This document shows positions 25,504 through 33,904 of a stretch of 41,360 nt of DNA, one piece after another (position 1 is the first letter of the stretch; the number at the start of each line of letters is the position of its first letter). The notes under the pieces are model-generated. The model was not told the DNA's origin. It made no database searches and worked only from the letters and a program-made list of their open reading frames with translations. The DNA lies in assembly GCA_029932365.1 (NCBI GenBank), contig JAOZQG010000008.1, positions 1-41,360 of the forward strand, written 5' to 3'. The position numbers were made by a program, and so were the translations under genes. Source of the DNA: a bacterium (GTDB taxonomy: Bacteria; 4484-113).

Positions 25504-27008
25504 CCGCCTTTGCAGTTCCCGCTGACGGAATCGCCACTGTGGCTGCTATCGCAGCGGTATTCGCGCTCATCGCCTATCGCGGCGGCATTGTGAAAAATGC
25601 GCAGACCGTCCTGATTCTCGTCCTGGCGGTTATCTACTTATTCATAGGTCTATCCAACTTGCTAGAAAATTCAGGATTCCTGAGGAGAATGGACGTTTAT
25701 GAGAGCAGCTTTATGCTGCTCGGCGCAGCAGTGTTTCTGCTCTTTTTCTATGCCGTTGATGTTGAGAGGGAATCTGCTGCTCATCAGGAACGCGTTGAAC
25801 ACGAGAGACGTTCGTCCCGCGCAATGGCGCTGGCCAGGGACCGAATGGTTCGGTTTCTTGATTCAATACCCGATCCAATTTTAGTAATAACACCAGAGAA
25901 AACCGTGGCTTTCGCTAATCGCGCGTTTAAAACTACTCTCCTTCCAGAGCCCGACTGCGAGCGTTCCCTGAAAAACCTTCCTTTGAGCGAACTACCGACA
26001 GTAGCTCGCAGCATCGTTGCCCGATGCCCGTTGCAGGAGCTGTCCGCCAGAGGAGAGCCGGTCACCAGGTCGCTAAGGCTCCCCGATAAAGGCATAGGTG
26101 GAATCGTGTACCAGGTAAACGCCATGCCGCTGAAATCCCCTGACGGGAGCCTTACCGAGGTCTTCTACCAAGTCTGCGACATAACACCGGAAAGCCGGAT
26201 GCTTGATGCCACTTTTCTAGAACGAAGGTCTCGTTCAGTGCTAACTGTGGTATCGCGCGTCACCCACGAGATTAACAATATTCTCGGAGGAATAGGCGGA
26301 GTTGCCCAGCTGCTTAGAACCGGAGACTTCCCACCTGACGAAGTTGCCGATTACATGGGCAAAGTCTCCGAACTTGTGGGCCGCGGCACTAAATTGATAA
26401 GCGACCTGTCAGGCATTCCCGATGGAAAAACCAGTCATGCTACAACTCCTCTCGCAGAACTTATACCGAGAGTAGAAAAGACACTAACCGAAGTCCTGCC
26501 GCCCGGCATCCGGCTGCGGGTGGCCGTCGCAGAGAACTTGCATCCGGTAGAAGTTGATCCAGACGAAATGAAGGTCGCGGTGTGTAATCTTGCGATGAAC
26601 GCCGCCGAGGCGAGCCTTCCGGGCGGAACCGTTGTCATTGAAGCAGAAAACGTGCAGCTCGGTCCGGACAACCTGCCAGCACATTGCGCGACGGACGAAC
26701 GCGACTTCGTTCGCATCGCTGTCGTGGATAGCGGCAGGGGTATCCATAGCGACGAGCAGCAACGCGTTTTCGAGCCGTTCTTTACCACCAAAGGAATGCA
26801 CAAGGGCATGGGATTGCCGGTCGCTTCTCTTATCGCAGAGCGCCACCAGGGCTTTTTACGCCTGGAAAAAAGCGATGAACTGGGCTCAGTTTTTGCTGTT
26901 TATCTCCCAGCCTTAGCTAAGGCAGATTCGGTAGCCACTATCGAGGACACGGCACCTGAAGAGGACGCGCCAGATCTGAATGTGCCTAGTGAGCCATTCG
27001 GGCAGTAG
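25500..27008 (+). CDS. Membrane PAS sensor histidine kinase
   Basis: TM segments, PAS (SIPDPILVITPEKTVAFANRAF), H box SRVTHEINNILGGIGGVAQLL, N box NLAMNAAEAS, VVDSGRGI, FEPFFTTK, GMGLPVASLIAERH. Confidence 0.92.
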   Translation: MTAFAVPADGIATVAAIAAVFALIAYRGGIVKNAQTVLILVLAVIYLFIGLSNLLENSGFLRRMDVYESSFMLLGAAVFLLFFYAVDVERESAAHQERVEHERRSSRAMALARDRMVRFLDSIPDPILVITPEKTVAFANRAFKTTLLPEPDCERSLKNLPLSELPTVARSIVARCPLQELSARGEPVTRSLRLPDKGIGGIVYQVNAMPLKSPDGSLTEVFYQVCDITPESRMLDATFLERRSRSVLTVVSRVTHEINNILGGIGGVAQLLRTGDFPPDEVADYMGKVSELVGRGTKLISDLSGIPDGKTSHATTPLAELIPRVEKTLTEVLPPGIRLRVAVAENLHPVEVDPDEMKVAVCNLAMNAAEASLPGGTVVIEAENVQLGPDNLPAHCATDERDFVRIAVVDSGRGIHSDEQQRVFEPFFTTKGMHKGMGLPVASLIAERHQGFLRLEKSDELGSVFAVYLPALAKADSVATIEDTAPEEDAPDLNVPSEPFGQ

Positions 27009-27203
27009 CCTTCATCAGTTGCTGCGTCCTTATTGGCCGTTTGTCTTCCACACTCCCTGAAGGAAATCAGCGGTTCCCCAAGCGCTTACGGACATAACTG
27101 AATATGCTGAATATTATCCCACAGGTGAAAACGGGTATGTAGTTGCGTTCGCCCTTTTATCGCGTATAATATCGGTGTCCACACCAAGGATACCGGACCG
27201 AGA

Positions 27204-28376
27204 TTATTGCCCTTCGCCGATAAAGCTGTACCGCTCTACGGCGTTTGTGTCAGCGGGCAAAACGAAAAAGCTCCTGCCCGATGGCGACATTTGAACTGCT
27301 AGGACTTCTTTGCGGACAAGCTCCTTGGCTCTTGTTAACGTGCTTATGAGCCACAGGCTGCGCCTGACACCATCGGAAGTCGTCAGCACTATCACCCATT
27401 CGCCGCCAGACGAAAGCCCTAACCACTCGGGATTACTGTAGAGAGGGATGGAATGACCTATAGTATCCAAAGATTCTCCCATCTCCAAAATCTCCAGGCG
27501 GCAAGTCGGCGCAGGCTCATCGCCCATTGCAACATGGCTTACTGCCCGCCTGACCAGAGCTAAACGATTCCCCGCAGCCGCCGCTATTATCGTTCGACCA
27601 CTTCCTGGAATAACTGACACTTTGCCTGTATCCAGGTCTAGCCAGGCAAGCTCATATGTAGAGAGCTGAGCCTGCGGCCTGAAGAAGCCGCACACGAGCA
27701 GTCTCTTTTCCTCCGCAGTCGGAAGCACTGCACGAATAATGGCGAATTTGCGATCAGGCACAAGTTCGGAAAGCTCCTGCTGCTTCGGGTTGAATACGAT
27801 CAAAGGCGTTATACCGCCTGCGCCACTAACAATATGCGAATAAAAATAGGCGCTTCCTTGGTGAAAAGCAACACCGTCGGCCAAAAAGTCTTCCGGAATG
27901 CCCAGCTTGTAGCGGGTAAGATACGGCGCAGCGGACACATTCAGCGCTACCGGGGTGACATTTCGCGAATCCGACAGAAGTATGAGCAGACCGGAGGCGG
28001 GGTCCAGATTCAGCGAGAAGCTGGAAGCATTCGCGTCTTCCCCTGTTAGTCGTGAGAGGTATGTGTGCGAAACCAGCTTGGTAACAGCCCCCCCAGCGAA
28101 ATCGAGGCTAAACACGCTAAACCCGTCCGGCATCGCGCCGAGGACTAAAACCTCGTCCTCTCCCGCCGGCACAAAATCTACGATCGCGCCCCCGCCAAAC
28201 TCAATGGAGCGTGTAAAGGTGACGGATTCAGCGGCCGTCGTTACCCGGACGGGGATTATTAAAACGATGAGAGCTAGCAGGATCGCGCACGTTAGTTTTA
28301 GCAGAGCAGGGGTCCTAGCCGAACAGCGAGGGCAACCGCCAATAACGCACCGTTCACGAATCAGCGATACCCCCAC
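27204..28376 (-). CDS. Exported/membrane-anchored protein of unknown function, possibly beta-propeller-like
   Basis: 390 aa; N-terminal LLKLTCAILLALIVLIIPVRVTTA; repetitive sequence; 28 nt downstream of acpP. Confidence 0.65.
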   Translation of the reverse strand: MGVSLIRERCVIGGCPRCSARTPALLKLTCAILLALIVLIIPVRVTTAAESVTFTRSIEFGGGAIVDFVPAGEDEVLVLGAMPDGFSVFSLDFAGGAVTKLVSHTYLSRLTGEDANASSFSLNLDPASGLLILLSDSRNVTPVALNVSAAPYLTRYKLGIPEDFLADGVAFHQGSAYFYSHIVSGAGGITPLIVFNPKQQELSELVPDRKFAIIRAVLPTAEEKRLLVCGFFRPQAQLSTYELAWLDLDTGKVSVIPGSGRTIIAAAAGNRLALVRRAVSHVAMGDEPAPTCRLEILEMGESLDTIGHSIPLYSNPEWLGLSSGGEWVIVLTTSDGVRRSLWLISTLTRAKELVRKEVLAVQMSPSGRSFFVLPADTNAVERYSFIGEGQ

Positions 28377-28404
28377 CTGACCCCCTTATATCCTGAGAAG
28401 ACGT

Positions 28405-28644
28405 CTAGGCCTTCTTTTGCTCGATAACCTTGACCACGTCTCCAACCGTCTTAAACTGCTCGGTGTCGGTATCCTCAAAAGTAACCGAGAAAGTATCCTC
28501 GATACTCATCACGAGGTCGGCCAGGTCGAGCGAATCAGCATTAAGGTCTTCAACGAACCTCGACTCCATCGTTACCGACGAAGCGTCTATGCTGAGCTTG
28601 TTTGCGATGATATCTTTTAGTTGTTCGGCAACGGATGCATCCAT
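28405..28644 (-). CDS. acpP: Acyl carrier protein
   Basis: VAEQLKDIIANKLSIDASSVTMESRFVEDLNADSLDLADLVMSIEDTFSVTF; DSL phosphopantetheine site. Confidence 0.97.
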   Translation of the reverse strand: MDASVAEQLKDIIANKLSIDASSVTMESRFVEDLNADSLDLADLVMSIEDTFSVTFEDTDTEQFKTVGDVVKVIEQKKA

Positions 28645-28671
28645 CAGTAAACCCCCAGGTGTGTTCTGCGA

Positions 28672-28887
28672 TTATTCTTCTTCCTCTTCGCCCTTGGACT
28701 TGGCCTTCACAACATAGGCCTGTTTACCGGCGTAATACCCGCATGAGGGGCAGGCGTAGTGGGAAGGTTTAAGCGCGTGACAGCGAGGGCACCGCGCCAG
28801 CGAGACCCGCTCCGCCCGAGCGAAGAATGTCGCCGCCTTCCTGCTTCTGGTACGACTGCGTCTTGTTTTGTATTTCGGTTGTGGCAT
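28672..28887 (-). CDS. rpmF: 50S ribosomal protein L32, zinc-ribbon type
   Basis: MPQPKYKTRRSRTRSRKAATF...LARCPRCHALKPSHYACPSCGYYAGKQAY; two CXXC. Confidence 0.95.
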   Translation of the reverse strand: MPQPKYKTRRSRTRSRKAATFFARAERVSLARCPRCHALKPSHYACPSCGYYAGKQAYVVKAKSKGEEEEE

Positions 28888-28911
28888 CCAAGCTCCAAGT
28901 GCGAGGCATCT

Positions 28912-28940
28912 ATTTTATGGACTTCCCAACGGCAAGTCAA
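28912..28940 (-). promoter_or_regulatory. Sigma70-type promoter of rpmF-acpP
   Basis: Minus strand TTGACT-N17-TAAAAT. Confidence 0.75.
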
Positions 28941-29028
28941 TACGCTTAGCAGGGATGCCTTTGACTGTGCTAGAATTCGGGCAGCACATGAGCCAAATAA
29001 CATCGGCCCATCTTACAGGTGATTTTAA

Positions 29029-30867
29029 ATGCGCATGATGGAACGCATCCGGACGAAGATGAGGGTGTTTTTCCTCACGTTCGCCATCATCTTCGTCGCC
29101 TCAGTATTCGCCGGTCTCGGCGTGGGCTTCTTCGGCAGTCCGATAAGGCGCCCTGGCACGACCGCGACGAACGTCAGCTACCGCACCCTAGTGCCGGGCG
29201 TTACTGCGGTAGCCAGCATTAACGAAGAAGACATAGATATTGCGACTTTCAATAAGCGTTTGCAAATGCACCGTCAGCAGATGCGCGAGGCGACTAGCGT
29301 TAGCAACGACCCATTCCAGCAATACAAACTGTGGTCGGAGACCGTGGAAGCCCTCTTCACCGAGTACACTCTAATCAGATACGCGCGGGAGAAGGGGCTG
29401 GGCGTTGCCGAATCCGAAATCCGCGAGGAGATAGATCGCCGGCTGGAGATGATGTATCCCTCGCAGGCTTCTGAAGAACAGAGCGGCTCGGTGCTGGGAG
29501 AGATTAGCCGGCGTTTCCGCAGCAGCGCTGAGCATGAAAAAGCCCTTAACGAATACCTGCAGACCCTGGGAGTAACGCTCCCGATGCTCAAGCAGGAAAT
29601 GCGCCAGGAATTGCTCAGAACCAAGGCTGTAGAGCATATCTCGGAATTGGAAAAGGCCAAAAAGGAGGCCGACGCCCAAGACCGACTCGAAAAAATCCAG
29701 GCAGCCCTGGAGGCTGGCGAGGACTTTGGCGACCTGGCGGAAAAATACTCCGACGACACCGGTTCGCGAGATAAGGGCGGAATTCTCGACCAGATGATCC
29801 CCCGCGGCTTCTTCGACAAGGCATTCGATGCGGTTGTATATGATATGAACGTTGGCGACATTTCAGACCCCATCGAGACTGAATTCGGCTATCAGATTGT
29901 GAAAGTCCTGGACAAAAAGGCCGCCGAAGGCCCCGCCTGGGAAGCCGCCAAACCCGGGCTTATAAAGAGGGTTCAGCAGCAGAAAGGCGAGGATTACGAG
30001 CCAACCGAGGAGGAACTCAAGGCGCTATACGAGGAGGTCAAGATCCAGCACATCACCCTCCAGACTATCGCTCAACGAGAGACCTACGGGCGAATTTACT
30101 GGATGACATTTGCGGCAGATCGTAAAATATACGATCCCATGATACTCGCCTGGCGGGCGGTTAACACCGAGCCGCTATGCTTCCCTGAACTCAAGGACAC
30201 CACGATGGAGCAGATTGCGCGCGACAGCCTGCTCGAAGACGGCGCCGACCTCTCCGACCTGCAAGATAAAGCGCGCGAATTCCAGCGGGTTAAGCTTCTG
30301 CGATACCAGCGGGCCTACGGCGACCCCCCGGAGGAGTTCCGACCGCAATTCGCCGAGTATGAACTTGAATATGGCGTCGAATACGCGCAGAACGAAGCAC
30401 CTGAATACCCGGAACTTGACCCACTCTATCCTCTCGCCGCCGGACTGGCGAAGCAGGCGATAAAGCTCAACAAGGACATGGCCAACAACCATTACGCTCT
30501 CGCTGCCATCTACGACGAATGGCTGGACAGCAGCAAGGCACGCGAGATGTTCCCCATAGACGTCGAAAAGGCGAGAACGGAGATAGAAAGCGAATTGAAT
30601 ACGTGCCTGGATCTCTACGAATTCGACGGCTACTACTATGCACTGGCGGGCAAAAACTACGCCGAATGGGTGAAACCCGACAGCGCGCGCGAGATGCTGG
30701 CAAAAGCCGAAAAGTACGCTCCCGGCGATATCGACCTGCTGAAGATGCTGACCGGTGCGTATCGGCTAAATGGCGACGACGAAAAGGCTGACGAATTCCA
30801 AAAAGCCCTTTTAGAAGAGCAGCGTAGGCGCCGTGGACAGCAGGGGGGCTGGGCGAAAATAGACTAG
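29029..30867 (+). CDS. SurA/PpiD-like peptidyl-prolyl isomerase with parvulin domain and C-terminal TPR-like region
   Basis: N-terminal TM; EAGEDFGDLAEKYSDDTGSRDKGGILDQMIPRGFFDKAFDAVVYDMNVGDISDPIETEFGYQIVKVLDK; helical repeats at C-terminus; AGGTGAT SD. Confidence 0.88.
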   Translation: MRMMERIRTKMRVFFLTFAIIFVASVFAGLGVGFFGSPIRRPGTTATNVSYRTLVPGVTAVASINEEDIDIATFNKRLQMHRQQMREATSVSNDPFQQYKLWSETVEALFTEYTLIRYAREKGLGVAESEIREEIDRRLEMMYPSQASEEQSGSVLGEISRRFRSSAEHEKALNEYLQTLGVTLPMLKQEMRQELLRTKAVEHISELEKAKKEADAQDRLEKIQAALEAGEDFGDLAEKYSDDTGSRDKGGILDQMIPRGFFDKAFDAVVYDMNVGDISDPIETEFGYQIVKVLDKKAAEGPAWEAAKPGLIKRVQQQKGEDYEPTEEELKALYEEVKIQHITLQTIAQRETYGRIYWMTFAADRKIYDPMILAWRAVNTEPLCFPELKDTTMEQIARDSLLEDGADLSDLQDKAREFQRVKLLRYQRAYGDPPEEFRPQFAEYELEYGVEYAQNEAPEYPELDPLYPLAAGLAKQAIKLNKDMANNHYALAAIYDEWLDSSKAREMFPIDVEKARTEIESELNTCLDLYEFDGYYYALAGKNYAEWVKPDSAREMLAKAEKYAPGDIDLLKMLTGAYRLNGDDEKADEFQKALLEEQRRRRGQQGGWAKID

Positions 30868-30883
30868 CCGCCCGCGCTCGCCG

Positions 30884-31747
30884 ATGGCCCTTCCACAGGA
30901 ATTCGATAGGCTCCACTTCGGAACCGCCGGAGTACCCCACGCGGAGAACGAAGGCGTTGACTATCCCGCCGGCCTGGCGCAACTTGCGGACGCCGGATTA
31001 TCCGCCTTGGAACTGGAGTTTGTGCGCCAGGTGCACCTTGACCTCGAAGACGCCGCCGAAGTGGGTAAGTTAGCCGCCCGAAACGGCATTCATCTGAGTG
31101 CCCATGCGCCGTATTACGTAAACATGGCAAGCCTGGACCGTCCCAAAGTCCACGCCAGCATCAGCCGTATCGCCAAGGCCGCAAAAGTGCTGCATGCAGC
31201 AGGCGGGCACTCAGTGGTATTTCATGCGGCCTTCTATCAGGGAAGGCCGGCGGATGAAGTCTACACTCTGGTAGCGAGAGCATTTGAGGAACTGGAAGGT
31301 ACCCTTGCAAAAGCTGAGGTCGCGGTCTGGATACGCCCGGAGCTAACGGGCAAGCCTACACAGTTCGGCGACATCAACGAGCTGATTCGGCTGTCACAGG
31401 AGTTCGAGACGGTCTTGCCGTGCATCGACTTCTCGCATCTGCACGCCAGAACGAACGGTGCATACAACTCGGTTGAGGAATGGAAGGAGCTTCTCGACTT
31501 GATTGAAAGCGGTGTTCCAAAGGAGAAACGAGTGATGCGTCGGATGCATATGCATCTTTCGGGAATCGAGTACGGCCCCAAAGGCGAGCTCCGGCATCTA
31601 CCGTTCGCGGAAAGCGATATCTATTATGCTGAGCTTCTGCATTTACTGAAGAAGCGCGGTGTCTGCGGCACGCTGATATGTGAAAGCCCGCAAGATGTGC
31701 TCGCAAGCGATGCACGTCTACTGAAAAAAACGTACGACAGCGCTTGA
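30884..31747 (+). CDS. Endonuclease IV-family (AP endonuclease 2) TIM-barrel protein
   Basis: LHFGTAGVPH, HLSAHAPYYVNMAS, SVVFHAAFYQGR, PCIDFSHLHARTNG, MHMHLSGIEYGPKGELRHLPF, GTLICESP. Confidence 0.82.
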   Translation: MALPQEFDRLHFGTAGVPHAENEGVDYPAGLAQLADAGLSALELEFVRQVHLDLEDAAEVGKLAARNGIHLSAHAPYYVNMASLDRPKVHASISRIAKAAKVLHAAGGHSVVFHAAFYQGRPADEVYTLVARAFEELEGTLAKAEVAVWIRPELTGKPTQFGDINELIRLSQEFETVLPCIDFSHLHARTNGAYNSVEEWKELLDLIESGVPKEKRVMRRMHMHLSGIEYGPKGELRHLPFAESDIYYAELLHLLKKRGVCGTLICESPQDVLASDARLLKKTYDSA

Positions 31748-31763
31748 ACGGTCTGCCGCACGC

Positions 31764-32327
31764 TTAGTCCTCCATAATCTCCTTTTCCTTGCTGCCCAGC
31801 AATTCCTCCAGCTCGCCGATTTTCTCGTCAAGCACCTTGCTGACTTCATCCATGAAGTAGTGGTACTCGTCCTTGCCAAGCTCCTTGTCCTTCTCCAATT
31901 TTTTCAAGGAGTCGTTGGCGTCCCGGCGGATGTTCCGCAGGGCAACGCGCCCTTCCTCGGCGACTTTTTGCACAACTTTGAGGACATCCCGCCGCCGTTC
32001 TTCAGTCAGCGCGGGAATATTTATGCGGACGACGTTACCGTCGCTTGCCGGATTCAGACCCAGCTCCTGACTGCTAAGCGCCTTCTCGATGTTTTTAACA
32101 GTGCCTTTGTCGTAAGGAACAATGAGAATCGTCGCTGCATCCGGCGTCGTGATGTTTGCGATATTACGCAACGGCATCCGGTCTTCATACACTTCGATTA
32201 ACACGTGGTCTACCAGGCCGACCGAGGCGCGGCCGGCGCGTATGTGCGACAGCTCCTCAACGAACCTGCGCACTGTGACTCCCATCCTCTCTTTTGCGTC
32301 GTCCAGAATCTCTTGTCCTTTCTCCAT
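31764..32327 (-). CDS. frr: Ribosome recycling factor
   Basis: ELSHIRAGRASVGLVDHVLIEVYEDRMPLRNIANITTPDAATILIVPYDK...INIPALTEERRRDVLKVV. Confidence 0.97.
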   Translation of the reverse strand: MEKGQEILDDAKERMGVTVRRFVEELSHIRAGRASVGLVDHVLIEVYEDRMPLRNIANITTPDAATILIVPYDKGTVKNIEKALSSQELGLNPASDGNVVRINIPALTEERRRDVLKVVQKVAEEGRVALRNIRRDANDSLKKLEKDKELGKDEYHYFMDEVSKVLDEKIGELEELLGSKEKEIMED

Positions 32328-32362
32328 GATCCCCTCCTTGCGGTAAACATATCAGGGCCCCG

Positions 32363-32368
32363 ATTATA
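32363..32368 (-). promoter_or_regulatory. Extended -10 (TGGTATAAT) of frr
   Basis: Minus-strand TATAAT preceded by TGG. Confidence 0.6.
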
Positions 32369-32425
32369 CCACTTGAACCAGTGCAGTGTTTCACACAAGG
32401 ACATCACCTGGGACCACGACAGCAT

Positions 32426-32453
32426 GGAAAACAGGCACCTGTCTTAGTTTTCC
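32426..32453. promoter_or_regulatory. Imperfect nested palindrome (possible operator) just upstream of the pgi -10
   Basis: GGAAAAC...GTTTTCC enclosing ACAGG-CA-CCTGT, 6 nt upstream of TATAAT 32460. Confidence 0.4.
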
Positions 32454-32459
32454 GAATGG

Positions 32460-32465
32460 TATAAT
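32460..32465 (+). promoter_or_regulatory. Extended -10 (TGGTATAAT) of pgi
   Basis: TATAAT preceded by TGG; leader of roughly 60 nt to ATG 32534. Confidence 0.6.
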
Positions 32466-32533
32466 CTTCTAAGTGCTGTCCTCTAAACTTCGTATTCCAT
32501 CTCGACCAGGCAATGGGCGCTTAGGGCACTAGC

Positions 32534-33835
32534 ATGGAGCTTGCATTTGACTTTGCCAATTTAGGTTCTGAGGCGGTTGGCGCGAGCGGAGTGACCCCCG
32601 ACGCGCGGGACACACTGCTGCCGAAAGCGCAAAGCGCACTTCAGATATTGCAGGAAAATCCTCACGGGTGGCCGCTCGGATGGCTCAACCTTGCGGACCG
32701 CCGCAGTGAGCTGGACGGAGTACTGGACGTTCTATCTCAAGTAGCGGACGCCGACGCAATGATTGCCATCGGTATGGGCGGCAGCATTGTCGGCACCCGG
32801 GCGCTGGCCGCGCTGTTTGCCGATGAGAGCGCGCCTGGGGAGTTTGTGAGCGCAAGCGGCAAGCGCCTGATTACACTGGACAACCTTGACGAGGAGCGCT
32901 TATCACTGGCAGCCTCGCGTCTCGCAACCAGTTCCGTTGTGCTCAACCCGGTGAGCAAGTCGGGAACCACACTGGAAACCATCGTGAACCTCTCGGCTCT
33001 CCTATCACGCTTGGACAATGTGCGAGTGGTCGTGACCACCGGCGAACCCGAAAGCCCACTGGGGCAGTTCGCCACCCATGCGGGCAATCCCATTCTGCCG
33101 GTGCCGAAGGATGTCGGCGGGCGGTTTTCGGTGCTGAGTCCGGTAGGGTTTTTCCCGCTCGCATTTCTGGGAGTCGACGTCGCAGCCGTTATTGAGGGGG
33201 CGCTGGGCGCACGCGAGACCTTCCTGCAACCGGAGTATTATGAAAACCCCGCCCTGCTGCTGGCGCTCAACCTGTACGCTCTGGGGGTGTCTCAGTGGGT
33301 CCTTATGCCCTACTGCGAGCGGCTCCACAATCTGGGCCCGTGGTGGCAGTTGCTGGTTGCTGAATCTCTGGGCAAGCGGCATAAGCTCTCCGGTGAAGTA
33401 TCACCCGCTGGTCTAACGCCCATTATCGCGCTCGGGCCACAAGCCCAGCACAGCTTGCTTCAATTGCTGCTTGAAGGCCCTGCGGACAAAGCGATCGCAC
33501 TAATCCACGTCGCCCAATCAGTAAGCCGGGAATATGCACTCAAAGCACCTCCCGAGGGCTTTCAGGAGTTCGCTTATCTGAAGGGCAAGAGGATTAGCGA
33601 AGTTACAGCGGCGGAACTCGCGGCGACCCGAGACTCCCTTGCTAAGAGCGGTCAACCCAATTACACGATCACGCTTCCCCAGATTTCACCGCAAGCAGCA
33701 GGCGAATTCCTGCTATTCCACGAAGTTGCTATAAGCCTTCTTGGGCTGATGCTCCAGGTTAATCCCTTCGACCAGCCTGCGGTGGACGAGAGCAAGAAAC
33801 TCACACGAGAGATGCTACAAAAGCCACGGAACTGA
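32534..33835 (+). CDS. pgi: Glucose-6-phosphate isomerase
   Basis: IAIGMGGSIVGTRAL, VSKSGTTLETIVN, GGRFSVLSPVGFFPLAFLGVD, MPYCERLHNLGPWWQLLVAESLGK. Confidence 0.95.
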   Translation: MELAFDFANLGSEAVGASGVTPDARDTLLPKAQSALQILQENPHGWPLGWLNLADRRSELDGVLDVLSQVADADAMIAIGMGGSIVGTRALAALFADESAPGEFVSASGKRLITLDNLDEERLSLAASRLATSSVVLNPVSKSGTTLETIVNLSALLSRLDNVRVVVTTGEPESPLGQFATHAGNPILPVPKDVGGRFSVLSPVGFFPLAFLGVDVAAVIEGALGARETFLQPEYYENPALLLALNLYALGVSQWVLMPYCERLHNLGPWWQLLVAESLGKRHKLSGEVSPAGLTPIIALGPQAQHSLLQLLLEGPADKAIALIHVAQSVSREYALKAPPEGFQEFAYLKGKRISEVTAAELAATRDSLAKSGQPNYTITLPQISPQAAGEFLLFHEVAISLLGLMLQVNPFDQPAVDESKKLTREMLQKPRN

Positions 33836-33882
33836 GCCGCGCGACGCGTAGCTGGCTCACACGCCGGCCTGCGGCTCAGTTC
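33829..33882. terminator. Perfect 12-bp inverted repeat overlapping the pgi stop, between convergent pgi and hbd; candidate bidirectional terminator
   Basis: GAACTGAGCCGC (33829-33840) and GCGGCTCAGTTC (33871-33882), 30-nt spacer. Confidence 0.55.
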
Positions 33883-33904
33883 AGAAATGCACAGGTCCTG
33901 CCCG

